Shown piece by piece: positions 16,445 to 26,098 of a DNA stretch of 64,000 bases (its first letter is position 1; each line of letters starts with the position of its first letter). The position numbers and the translations under genes are program-made. A model generated the notes under the pieces. It saw only the letters and a list, made by a program, of their open reading frames with translations. It did no database searches and was not told the DNA's origin. The DNA is from Myxococcales bacterium (GTDB lineage Bacteria; Myxococcota_A; Polyangia; Nannocystales; Nannocystaceae): NCBI GenBank assembly GCA_020633295.1, contig JACKDW010000019.1, positions 127,017 to 191,016 of the forward strand, given 5' to 3'.

Positions 16445-19400
16445 CTATTCGAAGTCGTCGAGCTCCAGCTCGTCGTCGTCGTCGCCGATGACCAGGTCGA
16501 GCTCCTCGTCGGGCAGCGGCACGCGCCAGAACCGCGAGCGCCGCTCCTCCTCGACGTCGACCTCGATGTCCTCGGCGGCCTGCTGCTCCGCCCGCTCGCG
16601 CGCGCGCGCCTCGGCGCGCCGCCGCCCCGAGAGCGCGCTCGCCAGGTCGTCGAGCGCGAGGTACAGCGGCGGCACGACGAGCAGCACGAGCGCGGTGGCG
16701 AAGCCGAGCCCCGCGGTGATCGAGAGCGCCATGGGCGCGAGCGCGTGGTCGAGGCCGCCGAGCCCGAAGGCCAGGGGCGCGAGCCCGAAGCAGGTCGTCA
16801 GCGTCGTCGAGACGATCGGCCGCAGGCGGTCGAGCGCGCCCGTCAGCACCGCCTCCTGCACCGAGGCGCCCTCGGCCCGGCGCTCGTTGATGAACGCGAC
16901 CATCACGAGCGAGTCGTTGACGACGATGCCCGCGAGCCCGACGATGCCGAACAGCGCGAACAGCGAGAGGTCGTAACCCATGCTGAACAGCCCGAGGATC
17001 GCGCCCATGATCCCGAAGGGCACCGCGCACAGGATCACGAGCGGCTGGACGTACGAGCCGAACTGCAGCGCGAGCGCGATGTAGATCAGCCCGACCGCCA
17101 TCGCGAAGCTGGCCGGGAGGTCATTGAGGCTCTCGAGCAGCTCCTCGGTCTGGCCGCCGAACACCAGCTCGACGTCGGGGTAGCGCGCGCCGATCTCGCG
17201 ATCCCAGCGCGCCTGCAGCTTGTCGCTCGCGTCGAGCGCGGGGAGGACCTTCTGGTTGAGCTCGCCGAGCACCGCGATCGCGCGCTTGCCGTCCTCGCGC
17301 CGGATGTTGCTCGGCTCGCGGATCCGGTCGAGCGCGGCGACCTGGTCGAGGCGCACGGTCCCGCCGCTCGGCGTCGCGATCACGAGGTCGAGCAGCTCGC
17401 CGCGCGTGCGCCTGCGGGTCCCCGAGTAGCGCACGATGATCTCGACGAACTCCTCGTCGATCGAGACCTCGGCGGCGATGAGGCCGTCGAGCGCGGCCTT
17501 GACCGCCTCGCCGACGTCGCGCTCCGTGAGCCCGTAGAGCGCCGCGCGGTCCTGGTCGACGCGCACGCGGAAGGTCTCCTTGCCGCTGCCGCGGTCGTCG
17601 CCGATCTCGACGACGCCCTCCCACTTGCTGACGACGTCCTTGACCGCCTCGACCGCGTCGTCGAGCTGCTGGGTGTCGCGGCTGCGCAGGCGCGCGGTGA
17701 AGCCCGCGCCGCCCGGCGGCCCCGCCTCGACCTCCTGGATCGAGTAGCTGAACAGGTCCGGGTTCTTGATCAGCCAGACCCGCAGCTCGCGGACGACCGG
17801 GTCGTAGACGTCGAGCAGCGCGTCGGTGACGTCGAGCTGCACGCGCACGCGCCCCTGGTTCGCGCCGTTGGAGACCGAGCCGGTGCGCTCGTTGTTGACG
17901 CTGCCGGCGCGGATCGTCGTCGCGTCGATCGCCCCCTCGGGCAGCCGGCGCGCCAGGAACGCGGCGATCTCCTCGCCCTGCGCGAAGGTCTGGCTGCGGC
18001 CGACGCCGGGCGCGAGCTCGTACTGCACCATGAGTTCGAAGGGCTTGCCGGGCGCCGCGAACTGCATGCGCATGCTCTTCGCGAGCCCGAGCGTGCCGAC
18101 GAACGCGACGAGCGCGAGCACGAGCACGAGCCAGCGGCGCCGCAGGCAGAAGTCGAGCGCCGGCCGGTAGTAGGCCTTCATGCGCCTGGCGAGGCGCGAG
18201 GTCCGGCTGTCCTCGGCGTCGGTGCTCGCGAAGTGCGCGAGGTGGCCGGGCAGGATCAGGATCGCCTCGAGCAGCGAGCCGATGAGGCAGAAGATGACGA
18301 CGATCGGCAGCATCTTCATGACGCGGCCCATGGTCCCGCCGACGAGCGCGAGCGGCATGAACGCGAAGATCGTCGTGAGCACGGCGACCGTCACCGGCAT
18401 GATCACCTCGCGCGTGCCTTCGAGCGCCGCCTGCACGCGCGACTTGCCCATCTCGAGGTGGCGCTGGACGTTCTCGATCACGACGATCGCGTCGTCGACG
18501 ATGATGCCCGTGGCGATCAGCAGCCCGAAGGTCGAGACGACGTTGATCGAGATCTCGACGCGCGCCATCAGGTAGAACGCGGTCAGGTACGAGACCGGCA
18601 TGCCCCAGACCGCGAGCCCGGCCTGGCGCAGGCCCGACATGACCCAGAGGACGAGCACGACGAGCAGCGCGCCCGTGACCCCGTTGCCGAGCACGGTCTC
18701 GAGGCGGTCGCGGATCGCGACGGTGCGGTCCTTGGTGATCACGAGCTCGAGGCCCGGCGGGAGCGAGTCGCGGTACCCGGGCAGCCGCGCCATCGCCTCG
18801 TCGTAGACGCGCAGCGGGTCCTTGCCGTCCTCGCGGAAGATCGTGAACATGACCGCAGGGCGCCCCTCGACCTCGAGCAGCAGCTCGCCCTCCTCGCTGA
18901 CGTCGCGGACCTCGGCGATGTCGCCGAGCCGCAGCGGCGAGCCGGGCTGCAGCGGGATCTGCGCGACGTCGGCGACGCTCTTGAGGCGCTTGTCGGTCTT
19001 GACGAAGATGTCCGACGCGCCAGGCTCGACCGTGCCGGCCGGGACGTTGGCCCGCGCGCCGCGGATCGCCGCGGCGACGACCGCCGGCTGCAGCCCCAGC
19101 GCGCGCAGCCGCGACTCGTCGACGTCGACGTAGAACTTGCGCTCGGCGTCGCCCTCGACCAGCACGCGCGAGACCCCGGGGATCTCGGCGAACTCGTCGG
19201 CGAGCCGGTCGATCAGCGCGACGCGCCCGCGCTCGCCGACGAGCGCGAAGCTCAGCACCGGCAGCTCCATCTCGAGCTCGCGCGCGGTCGGGGTCTCGGC
19301 GTCCTCGGGCAGCGTGTTAACCGTGCCGACCGCCTGCTCGACCTCGGCGCGCGCCTCGCTGAGGTCGGTCCCGGCGAAGAAGGTGATCGTGATGGACGAG

Positions 19401-19675
19401 AGCCCCTCCTGCGAGCGCGAGCGCACGCGCTTCTTGTCGGAGACGTCCTCGAGCGCGTCCTCGATCGGGCGCGTCACCAGCTCCTCGACGTCCGTCGCGG
19501 TCGCGCCCGGGTAGATCGTCGTGACGATCACGCGCCCGAGCTCGACGTTGGGGAACTCCTCGCGCGGCAGCCCGACCGCCGCGATCAGCCCGACGACGAC
19601 GACGATGATGAAGAACAGGTTGACGAAGACCGAGTTGCGGATGCTCAGCCGGACCAGGCGCTCGAGCAGCTTCAC
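16445..19675 (-). CDS. RND-family efflux transporter permease
   Basis: A 1076-residue inner-membrane proton-driven exporter. The architecture is typical: TM1 (FFIIVVVVGLIAAVGLP), a porter domain with PGATATDVEELVTRPIE, TM2-6 containing the RND signature GIIVDDAIVVIENVQRHLEMG, a second porter domain, and TM8-12 with GIVGLAGIVVNDSLVMVAFIN. The two acidic residues in GIIVDDAIVV on TM4 fit proton relay. The C-terminal tail is acidic (LDLVIGDDDDELELDDFE). It begins with GTG at 19675, overlapping the stop of the adaptor gene by four bases (GTGA), so the two are translationally coupled. No outer-membrane factor gene lies in the window. Substrate unknown. Confidence 0.95.
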   Translation of the reverse strand: MKLLERLVRLSIRNSVFVNLFFIIVVVVGLIAAVGLPREEFPNVELGRVIVTTIYPGATATDVEELVTRPIEDALEDVSDKKRVRSRSQEGLSSITITFFAGTDLSEARAEVEQAVGTVNTLPEDAETPTARELEMELPVLSFALVGERGRVALIDRLADEFAEIPGVSRVLVEGDAERKFYVDVDESRLRALGLQPAVVAAAIRGARANVPAGTVEPGASDIFVKTDKRLKSVADVAQIPLQPGSPLRLGDIAEVRDVSEEGELLLEVEGRPAVMFTIFREDGKDPLRVYDEAMARLPGYRDSLPPGLELVITKDRTVAIRDRLETVLGNGVTGALLVVLVLWVMSGLRQAGLAVWGMPVSYLTAFYLMARVEISINVVSTFGLLIATGIIVDDAIVVIENVQRHLEMGKSRVQAALEGTREVIMPVTVAVLTTIFAFMPLALVGGTMGRVMKMLPIVVIFCLIGSLLEAILILPGHLAHFASTDAEDSRTSRLARRMKAYYRPALDFCLRRRWLVLVLALVAFVGTLGLAKSMRMQFAAPGKPFELMVQYELAPGVGRSQTFAQGEEIAAFLARRLPEGAIDATTIRAGSVNNERTGSVSNGANQGRVRVQLDVTDALLDVYDPVVRELRVWLIKNPDLFSYSIQEVEAGPPGGAGFTARLRSRDTQQLDDAVEAVKDVVSKWEGVVEIGDDRGSGKETFRVRVDQDRAALYGLTERDVGEAVKAALDGLIAAEVSIDEEFVEIIVRYSGTRRRTRGELLDLVIATPSGGTVRLDQVAALDRIREPSNIRREDGKRAIAVLGELNQKVLPALDASDKLQARWDREIGARYPDVELVFGGQTEELLESLNDLPASFAMAVGLIYIALALQFGSYVQPLVILCAVPFGIMGAILGLFSMGYDLSLFALFGIVGLAGIVVNDSLVMVAFINERRAEGASVQEAVLTGALDRLRPIVSTTLTTCFGLAPLAFGLGGLDHALAPMALSITAGLGFATALVLLVVPPLYLALDDLASALSGRRRAEARARERAEQQAAEDIEVDVEEERRSRFWRVPLPDEELDLVIGDDDDELELDDFE

Positions 19676-20973
19676 GGGCGGTCCTCGTCGTCGGGCGCGT
19701 CGTCCGGGCTGTCCTTCGAATCAGGCTCCTGCGCGGGCGCGGGCGCGGCGTCGCCGGGCGCGGCCGCGACCGGGCCCGCGCTGGCCGCCGCCTCGATCGC
19801 GCCGCCGACCGGGCCCGACTCCCCGGGGCGCCCCCCGCCGAGCACGTCGCCGACCGCGACCTGATCGCCGCTGCGGAGGTTCAGCGGCCCGCTGGCGACG
19901 ACCCAGTCGCCGGGCGCGAGCTCGCTGTCGATCGTCACGAGCTCGCCGGCGTCGTCGAGCACGTTGACCGGGACCTGCATCACGCGGTCGTCGTCGAGCC
20001 GCAGGACGTAGCTGTTCGGGCCCGACCAGCGGATCGCGGTGGTCGGCACGGCCGGGCGCGGGACCCCGCGCTTGCCCGTGACGAACACCTCGACCGACTC
20101 GCCGGCGCGAAACAGCCGCTCGCCGCTGGCCTCGTCGACGTTGTTGATCACGAGGCGCGCGGGGAAGGTCGAGGTGCCCGCCTCGGCCTCGTTGGCGATC
20201 CAGTCGAGCTTCGTGGCGACCTCGCGCCCGCGGATCAGCGCGGTGAAGTTGAGCTGGTTCTCGTCGTGCAGCGCCGCCTCGCGCTCGGAGAGCTTGACCT
20301 CGATCGCGAGCTCACTGAGGTCGGCGATGACCATGATCGGGCTGCGCACGTCGGCGTACTCGCCGACCTCGGTGTCGATCTGCGTGACGGTGCCGGCGAA
20401 GGGCGCCTTGAGACGCGCGGCCTTGACGCGGTCCTGGGCCTGCGCGAGCTGGCCCTGCGCCTGCTGCTTCGCGCCGCGCAGCTCGACGTCGGTCGAGCGC
20501 CGCTGCTCGGCCCCGCGGGCCGCCTCGGCGCCCTCGGCCACCAGCCGCTCGGAGCGACGGAGCTCGCGCTTGTTGTCCTTGACGCGCTCGCGGGCCTGGA
20601 CGAGCGCGCCGCTCGCCGCCTGCACCTGGCCGCGCGCGTCCCCAGCGGCGAGCTGGACCAGCAGCTCGCCGGCCTGGACCTCGGCCTCCTCGTCAACGAG
20701 GATCTCGATGACCTGACCGCCGTAGCGCGGCGCCAACCGGGCCCGACGCACGGGCTCGAGCAACGCGAGGTGGCGCGACTGCCCGGACGGCGCGCGCTCG
20801 ACGACCTGCGCGGCGCGGATGTGCGGCACGGGGAGCTCGGTCTCTTCGTCCCCGGCGCCTCGACACGCGACGGCCATCGTCGCGATTGTGGTCAAGATCA
20901 CAAACGCGACCCTGTGAACGACGCGGCGACGCGCTCTCACCGCCCCGAGGTGAGCTCGAAGACGACGTTTCAC
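19672..20973 (-). CDS. RND efflux periplasmic adaptor (membrane fusion protein) lipoprotein
   Basis: A 433-residue HlyD/AcrA-type adaptor. The N-terminus has a signal with a lipobox-like cysteine (TMAVAC). A lipoyl half-motif (ARLAPRYGGQVIEILVDEEAEVQAGELLVQL) precedes a coiled-coil hairpin (about residues 120-185), the second half-motif (RLKAPFAGTVTQIDTEVGEYA) and a beta-barrel. An Ala/Pro-rich tail is unusual. The start is GTG at 20973, with GGAG about seven bases upstream. It is the first gene of the operon with the permease and bridges it to an outer-membrane channel encoded elsewhere. Confidence 0.92.
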   Translation of the reverse strand: MKRRLRAHLGAVRARRRVVHRVAFVILTTIATMAVACRGAGDEETELPVPHIRAAQVVERAPSGQSRHLALLEPVRRARLAPRYGGQVIEILVDEEAEVQAGELLVQLAAGDARGQVQAASGALVQARERVKDNKRELRRSERLVAEGAEAARGAEQRRSTDVELRGAKQQAQGQLAQAQDRVKAARLKAPFAGTVTQIDTEVGEYADVRSPIMVIADLSELAIEVKLSEREAALHDENQLNFTALIRGREVATKLDWIANEAEAGTSTFPARLVINNVDEASGERLFRAGESVEVFVTGKRGVPRPAVPTTAIRWSGPNSYVLRLDDDRVMQVPVNVLDDAGELVTIDSELAPGDWVVASGPLNLRSGDQVAVGDVLGGGRPGESGPVGGAIEAAASAGPVAAAPGDAAPAPAQEPDSKDSPDDAPDDEDRP

Positions 20974-20991
20974 CGGAAACTCCGTCCCTCG

Positions 20992-21021
20992 AGCCTATGC
21001 ACCAGTAATTGCGCTTGTCAA
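20992..21021 (-). promoter_or_regulatory. Sigma-70-like promoter of the RND operon
   Basis: On the minus strand TTGACA (21016-21021), 18 bases, TAGGCT (20992-20997). This is the best classical -35/-10 pair seen in the window and, unlike the leaderless genes, it leaves room for a ribosome binding site. Confidence 0.55.
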
Positions 21022-21092
21022 TCAGAACCGCGGAATTCGCGCCTCCCCGTGCGAGCGCCCCGCGAGCGGGCTTCCTCGCCAACGCGGCGGCG

Positions 21093-21098
21093 TATGCT
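21093..21098 (+). promoter_or_regulatory. -10 box (TATGCT), leaderless
   Basis: TATGCT-N6-ATG before the NIF3-like gene at 21105. Confidence 0.5.
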
Positions 21099-21104
21099 CG
21101 CCGC

Positions 21105-22253
21105 ATGCGACTGCAGGACATTATCGCGGCCCTCGAAGACATCGCCCCGCCTCGGTTGGCGGAGCCATGGGACAAGGTGGGGCTCCACCTCGGCGATCCG
21201 AATCAGCGCGTCAGGCGCGTCCTGCTGTGCATCGACCTCACGGAGGCGGTCGTGGACGAGGCCGTCGACCTCGGCGCGAACTTGATCGTGGCCTACCACC
21301 CGCCCGTGTTCCGCCCGCTCGAGCGACTCGTCGCCCGCTCGTGGAAAGAGCGCGCGCTGCTGCACGCGATCCGCCGCGACGTCGCGATCTACAGCCCGCA
21401 CACGGCCCTCGACGCGGCGGTGGGCGGCCTCGGAGACTGGCTGTGCCAGGGCCTGGGCGCGGGTGACTCCAAGGCCATCACGGACCGCGCGCGCCGACCC
21501 GAGCAGCACCGCGTGATCGCGCTCGTCGAGGCGGCGCAGGCCGAGCGCGTCGCCGACATCCTGCTCGGCGCGCTGGACCGCGGTCAGCCGGTGCTCACGA
21601 GCGAGGCGGTCGCCACGGTCCGAGAGACCGCGCGCGGCAAACGCTCGGACGCGCTCACGCGCCTCGAGGTGCTCACGTCGACCCGCGAGCTGGCGGAGAT
21701 CCGCCGGCAGCTCGCTGGCCTGCGCGTCGGCGACCAGGCGCCGGTCAAGTCGCTCGATGTCGTCGGCCGCGAGCCGCTCGCTACGCCCCAACCCCCCCAG
21801 GGCAGCGGACGAATCCACACGCTCCACGCCCCGATCTCCCCGAGTACGCTCGTCCGCCGGCTGAAGGGGCTCCTGCGACGAAAGACGCTCGAGCTGGCCG
21901 CCCCCGGCTCGGGCGCGCTCACCCCCAACGGCCCGGCGCCCGGCAAGATCCAGCGCGTCGCCGTGTGCCCCGGCGCCGGCGGCGGGCTGTTTGAGTCGCT
22001 GCGCCCCGAACGCGTCGACGCCTACGTCACCGGCGAGATGCGTCACCACGACGTGCTCGCCGCGGTCCAGCGCGGCCAGGTCGTCGTGCTCGCCGGTCAC
22101 ACCCAGACCGAGCGCCCCTACCTGCCGACGTACCGGTCGCGCATCGTCGCGGCCCTGCGCGCGCGCGGGCCGAAGCGCGCGACGGGACGCCGCAAGCTCG
22201 CGGTCGAAGTGCGCGTCAGCAAGGCCGATCGCGCGCCCTCGCGCGTGGTCTGA
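21105..22253 (+). CDS. NIF3-like dinuclear metal-centre protein
   Basis: A 382-residue protein of the NIF3/DUF34 family. It has the family motifs EPWDKVGLHLGDP, LIVAYHPPVF (His ligand), SPHTALDAAVGGLGDWL (His and Asp) and the C-terminal GEMRHHDVLAA and VLAGHTQTERPYLP, which complete the two-metal site. The family forms a hexameric ring; GTP cyclohydrolase I type 2 is its common database label, but that activity is not established for most members. The middle insertion (residues 130-270) is less conserved. The start ATG 21105 is set by homology and promoter spacing. Confidence 0.92.
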   Translation: MRLQDIIAALEDIAPPRLAEPWDKVGLHLGDPNQRVRRVLLCIDLTEAVVDEAVDLGANLIVAYHPPVFRPLERLVARSWKERALLHAIRRDVAIYSPHTALDAAVGGLGDWLCQGLGAGDSKAITDRARRPEQHRVIALVEAAQAERVADILLGALDRGQPVLTSEAVATVRETARGKRSDALTRLEVLTSTRELAEIRRQLAGLRVGDQAPVKSLDVVGREPLATPQPPQGSGRIHTLHAPISPSTLVRRLKGLLRRKTLELAAPGSGALTPNGPAPGKIQRVAVCPGAGGGLFESLRPERVDAYVTGEMRHHDVLAAVQRGQVVVLAGHTQTERPYLPTYRSRIVAALRARGPKRATGRRKLAVEVRVSKADRAPSRVV

Positions 22254-22363
22254 GCCGCGCCGGGCGCGCGCGCGGACTGCACAGCCGGGCCGCCGGCCCG
22301 CGATCCCAGGATCTCGTGATCCAATCGGCGGCGTGCCGACGCTACCCGAACGTGCCGCTGCCC

Positions 22364-23194
22364 ATGACGCCCTCGCACTCGTTTCGGCCCGCCACCACCA
22401 TCGACGAGGTCATCGACGCGCTCGCGGCGATCGTCCGTGAGGAGCGCGCGCGTCGCAGCAAGCACGGGCTGTTCGCGGCGCTCTACCTGCAGGTCACGCG
22501 CGCCGTGAAGCACGGGATCGCGGCCGACGAGTTCGACGACGGCGCGCGCATGGAGCGGCTCGACGTGCTGTTCGCCAATCGCTACCTCGCGGCCTACTCG
22601 GCGTGGGAGCAGGGCCAGCCGATGCCGCACAGCTGGCGCGTCGCCTTCGAATCGACCGAGGAGGGCCGCACCTGCATCCTCCAGGACCTCCTGCTCGGGA
22701 TGAACGCGCACATCAACGTCGACCTCGCGCTGGCCGCCGCCGAGACCGGCGGCGCCGAGCTCTTGGCGCTCGAGGGCGACTTCATGCGGATCAACAAGCT
22801 CCTGCACTCGCTCGTCGACCGCGTGCAGGACGTCATCGACCGCGACTCGCCGCTGATGGATCTCGCCGATCGCCTGTGCGGTCGCGCGGACGAGCTCGCG
22901 GGGACCTTCGTCATGGATCGCGCGCGCGACGAGGCCTGGGCCCAGGCGGTCGCGATCGCGCCGCTCGTCGGCAACGCCCGCGCCGCTCACATCGCGCTGC
23001 TCGACCGCTCGATCAGCCGGCTCGGGCGAGTGGTCGCGCGCCCGCCGAGCCTGCTGATCCGCGCGGTGCTGACCGCCGTGCGCCTGACGGAGCGTCGCCC
23101 GATCGAGGACACGATCGCCCGGCTGAGCAGCCTCGTCCCCGAGTCGATCACGCCGGCGCCGCGCGCCGCGAGCCCGCGCGCGCGCGTCGCCTGA
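22364..23194 (+). CDS. DUF5995 family protein
   Basis: A protein of about 276 residues that I match to DUF5995: TIDEVIDALAAIVREERARRSKHGLFAALYLQVTRAVK at the N-terminus and GMNAHINVDLALA in the middle are typical. All helical, no signal or membrane segment visible. The conserved His and Asp in AHINVDL might bind a ligand, but the family has no known function. An in-frame GTG at 22316 would add 16 residues; ATG 22364 starts just before the conserved region. The gene follows the NIF3-like gene by about 110 bp. Confidence 0.82.
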   Translation: MTPSHSFRPATTIDEVIDALAAIVREERARRSKHGLFAALYLQVTRAVKHGIAADEFDDGARMERLDVLFANRYLAAYSAWEQGQPMPHSWRVAFESTEEGRTCILQDLLLGMNAHINVDLALAAAETGGAELLALEGDFMRINKLLHSLVDRVQDVIDRDSPLMDLADRLCGRADELAGTFVMDRARDEAWAQAVAIAPLVGNARAAHIALLDRSISRLGRVVARPPSLLIRAVLTAVRLTERRPIEDTIARLSSLVPESITPAPRAASPRARVA

Positions 23195-23263
23195 CGCGCC
23201 GTGACGCGGTGTGGGAGCTCGCGGTCGAGCGCCCGACGCGTGCTGAGCCGCACGACAATTAAA

Positions 23264-23279
23264 ATGTCCCAAAAGACAT
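23264..23279. promoter_or_regulatory. Inverted repeat ATGTC-N6-GACAT
   Basis: Sits in an AT-rich island about 40 bp upstream of the TATACT box of the next lipoprotein gene; operator-like position. Confidence 0.3.
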
Positions 23280-23318
23280 ATTGAAACACGCTCGTGACGC
23301 GCGACGACGACGCGCCGG

Positions 23319-23324
23319 CGTATA
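23319..23324 (+). promoter_or_regulatory. -10 box TATACT
   Basis: A near-consensus -10 about 43 bases before the ATG at 23367. The leader contains GGAG eight bases from the start codon, so this gene is not leaderless. Confidence 0.45.
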
Positions 23325-23366
23325 CTCTCCGTCCGCCGCGACGCCTCGCGGCGGCTGGAGCAGCAG

Positions 23367-24917
23367 ATGCGAACGAACAGCCCGGCGTTCGGGGTTGAGC
23401 GCGGCGCGCTCGAGCTCGTCCTCGTCCTCGTCCTCCCCCTCCCCCTCGCGCTGACCCTGACGCTCGCGTCCGGCTGCGGCGACGACGAGGGGGCGAGCAC
23501 CGGCGCGAGCTCGAGCGCGAGCACCTCGCAGGGGACCACCGCGGAGAGCTCGAGCGGCTCGACCGCCGTCGCCACCACGACGACGGGCGTCGGGCCAGGC
23601 GCCGGGCCGACCGCGGGCAGCGACGGCGCGAGCACGAGCACCGGCGACGCGAGCGCGACGTCGGGCGCCACCGGCGACGCGACCGAGGCCACCACCGACG
23701 CGCCGACGACGGGCGGCGGGGGCGGCTTCTGCGACGGCGAGGGGCCGATCGAGATCCCCGGCGACGACGACGCGTGCGTCGAGGATCTCGGCAAGCAGAC
23801 GTTCCTGTTCGCGCTGTGCTCGTGCTCGGACGTGTCGGCGAACAACTCGATCTTCACCGACGCCTTCGACTCCGAGGACATGAACCCAGACCAAGATCCG
23901 CTCACGAGCGGCTCCATCGGCGTCAACGGCTCCTACGCCGTGACCGCGAGCAACAACATCGGCGGCTCGCTGTTCGTCGAGGACTGGATCACGTCGACGA
24001 ACACGCTCGACGTCGCCCAGGCGCTGCAGTGCGGCGACGAGCTGTCGGCCGCCGGCCTGTCCGTCGTGACCGGCGAGGGCTACGTGGAGCAGGACATCAT
24101 CGCGCCCAACGGCAACCTGACCTTCGAAGACACCCTGCACATCAACCCGGGCAAGAGCTACGCCGGCGTCAACACGCCGGGCGGCGTCGCCGTCGAGCCG
24201 GTCGAGGTGCCCACGCCCTGCGACTGCGCGGACACGCTGCCGATCGACGCGATCGTCGCGGCCTTCGCGGGCGAGAACGACAACGCGACGCTGCCGCTCG
24301 CCGACGACGCGCTGACCGGCCTCAACCAGCCCACGGCGCTCGAGCTGCCCTGCGGGCGCTATCACCTGGACGCCGTCGACGCCGACACCGAGGTCACGAT
24401 CAAGATCCTCGGGCGCGTCGTGCTCGTGATCTCCGGCAACATCGACGTCGCGGGCCCGTTCCGGATCGAGCTGGCCGAGGGCGCCGAGCTCGACCTGTTC
24501 ATCGCCGGCGACGCGAGCTTCTCGAACTCGGTCGACATCGGCGACCCCGAGGTCCCGGCGGCGACGCGCGTCTACGTCGACGGCGCGGTCAATTTCTCGG
24601 GCGCGTTCAACCTCGCCGCCAACCTCTACATGCCGAATTCGGGCTTCAACGCGAGCAACGCGGTCGAGGTCTGGGGCTCGCTGTTCGTCGGCGGGCTCGC
24701 GCTCGCCGGCCCCCTGCAGGTCCACTACGACGAAGCGGTGCTCGACCTCGACGGCTGTAAGCCGCCCGGCGAGAGCTGCGACGACTGTCACGACTGCCTC
24801 AACCCGACGCCCGCCTGCGTCGACGGGACCTGCGGGCCGTGTCAGACCCACGCGGACTGCTGCCCGCCGCTGGTCTGCGACTTCAATTCGGGCGAGTGCA
24901 GGCCGACGATCGAGTGA
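23367..24917 (+). CDS. Surface lipoprotein with beta-rich middle and Cys-rich C-terminus
   Basis: A 516-residue predicted lipoprotein: signal peptide with a strongly hydrophobic Leu/Val run, lipobox LASGC, and a Ser/Thr/Gly linker to about residue 120. The middle (130-470) is rich in Asn, Gly, Val and Ala with repeating short strands (GNIDVAGPFRIELAEGAELDL, FSNSVDIGDP, VNFSGAFNLAANLYMP), as in right-handed beta-helix or carbohydrate-surface proteins. The end has six close cysteine pairs (CDDCHDCLNPTPAC, CGPCQTHADCCPPLVC). No catalytic motif is recognised. Probably an exposed adhesion or structural protein. Confidence 0.85.
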   Translation: MRTNSPAFGVERGALELVLVLVLPLPLALTLTLASGCGDDEGASTGASSSASTSQGTTAESSSGSTAVATTTTGVGPGAGPTAGSDGASTSTGDASATSGATGDATEATTDAPTTGGGGGFCDGEGPIEIPGDDDACVEDLGKQTFLFALCSCSDVSANNSIFTDAFDSEDMNPDQDPLTSGSIGVNGSYAVTASNNIGGSLFVEDWITSTNTLDVAQALQCGDELSAAGLSVVTGEGYVEQDIIAPNGNLTFEDTLHINPGKSYAGVNTPGGVAVEPVEVPTPCDCADTLPIDAIVAAFAGENDNATLPLADDALTGLNQPTALELPCGRYHLDAVDADTEVTIKILGRVVLVISGNIDVAGPFRIELAEGAELDLFIAGDASFSNSVDIGDPEVPAATRVYVDGAVNFSGAFNLAANLYMPNSGFNASNAVEVWGSLFVGGLALAGPLQVHYDEAVLDLDGCKPPGESCDDCHDCLNPTPACVDGTCGPCQTHADCCPPLVCDFNSGECRPTIE

Positions 24918-24929
24918 GGACCCGGCGGG

Positions 24930-25484
24930 CTAGATGCCCTTGGTGATCAGCCAGCCCTCGCCGTCGCGGATCAGCTCGAAGCGCGCGTAGTCCTGCTGGC
25001 GAGCGAAGCGCGCCTGGATGCGCTCGTTGCCCTCCTCGTCGAGGATCGGCTTCATGCGGAAGCTGGCGTCCATCCACACGTCGACGGTCGCGCGATCGCG
25101 GTTCACGAAGATCTGCAGGTACTCCATGGTGAACCGGACCGACTCGATCTGGTTCATGCGCTTCTTCAGCGTGCGCCCCAGCTCCTCGTACACGATGTCG
25201 TCGTAGGGGTCGTCGGTGCCGCCCTCGTCGTAGTAGCTCTCGTGGGCCGTCGACAGGATCGTGGCCGCGTCCTGGCGCACGAACGCGGTCCGGAAGCGCT
25301 CGAGCGTCTGCAGGATCTCGCGGTTATCCTCGGTGTCCGGGATCTCCGTGCCCGGGATCGTCGGGCCGTTCTTGCAGGCGGTGAGCGCCATGGGCGCGAC
25401 GCTCACCGTCACCGCCCCGAGCAAAGAGAGCGCGAGCGCGGGGGTCGTGACGATGCGAGCGAACGGGCGAAGCAGACGTTTCAT
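24930..25484 (-). CDS. Small lipoprotein, possibly NTF2/SnoaL-like
   Basis: A 184-residue predicted lipoprotein. Residues 1-37 form a signal peptide ending in MALTAC. The mature part begins with ILQTLERFRTAFVRQDAATIL and continues with mixed alpha/beta segments (VRFTMEYLQIFVNRDRATVDVWMDASF, YARFELIRDGEGWLITKGI). This is the order of an NTF2-like cone fold, often found in solute-binding or enzyme-accessory lipoproteins. ATG 25484 is chosen because the signal peptide starts there. The gene is convergent with the preceding lipoprotein gene (12 bp apart). Confidence 0.8.
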   Translation of the reverse strand: MKRLLRPFARIVTTPALALSLLGAVTVSVAPMALTACKNGPTIPGTEIPDTEDNREILQTLERFRTAFVRQDAATILSTAHESYYDEGGTDDPYDDIVYEELGRTLKKRMNQIESVRFTMEYLQIFVNRDRATVDVWMDASFRMKPILDEEGNERIQARFARQQDYARFELIRDGEGWLITKGI

Positions 25485-25786
25485 GGTCGCGGAGGAGGGG
25501 GCGCAGCGTGTCGCCGCTTCGTATAGCAAGCCACCGTCCACCGCAACCATTCGACGGAAAATCGCCGCAGATCAACGAGTTGAATGAAAAACAGGCGCGA
25601 TTTCTCGACTCGTGAACAGGCCGCGTTTGCCAAATTGACACTCGCTGTCGACGGGTCGTGTCAGGCCGTCGGAACCACCGCCCGACGCGCGGGAGCGCGT
25701 CGGCGCGCGCCGTGGACGCGAGTTTTCACAAGCCGGCCGGCCCGCCTCCCGCGCCCGGGCGCGCGCGCGCTCGCTATGATGCTTTC
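25485..25786. other. Intergenic region
   Basis: Holds the upstream regions of the divergent NTF2-like lipoprotein and PilZ genes. It has an AT-rich patch around 25555-25640. No gene or strong repeat seen. Confidence 0.5.
25775..25780 (+). promoter_or_regulatory. -10 box (TATGAT), leaderless
   Basis: TATGAT-N6-GTG; this decides the PilZ start at 25787. Confidence 0.5.
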
Positions 25787-26098
25787 GTGCCGCTCGTACA
25801 AGACGCCCGATTTCACCCCCGTCAACGCATCCACGCCCACGCGGACGTGATCGGCTCCGAGGTCGTGCTGGCGCGGACGCTCGACGACCTCAGCCTGGGC
25901 GGCTGCAAGTTCTCGGGACCGGCCTGGGAGCCGCAGGGCACCACGGTCGAGCTCGTCATCAACTTCCTGGAGTCGGCCGAGAACCTCCCGGTGCAGGGTG
26001 TCGTGATCCGCGCCAGTCAAAACGACATGGCGATCCGGTTCGAGGATCTGAGCGAAGAGCAGTTCGGCGCGCTGCGCACTCATCTCCAGGCCAACTGA
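25787..26098 (+). CDS. PilZ domain protein
   Basis: A single-domain PilZ protein of 103 residues, expected to bind cyclic di-GMP. The binding motif is visible as RFHPRQRIHAHADV (basic arm) followed by DDLSLGGCKFSG, the D/NxSxxG element. The end EEQFGALRTHLQAN is the usual C-terminal helix. Such stand-alone PilZ proteins control motility or surface polysaccharide in myxobacteria. GTG 25787 is preferred over an upstream start at 25658 because it begins at the conserved domain and follows the promoter box by six bases. Confidence 0.88.
   Translation: MPLVQDARFHPRQRIHAHADVIGSEVVLARTLDDLSLGGCKFSGPAWEPQGTTVELVINFLESAENLPVQGVVIRASQNDMAIRFEDLSEEQFGALRTHLQAN

Noticed and set aside
16745..19864. A 1039-codon open frame on the plus strand opposite the RND genes
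   Set aside because: It is a GC-driven antisense shadow: the product is Arg/Ala/Asp/His-rich with no domain, while the minus strand encodes clear RND motifs.
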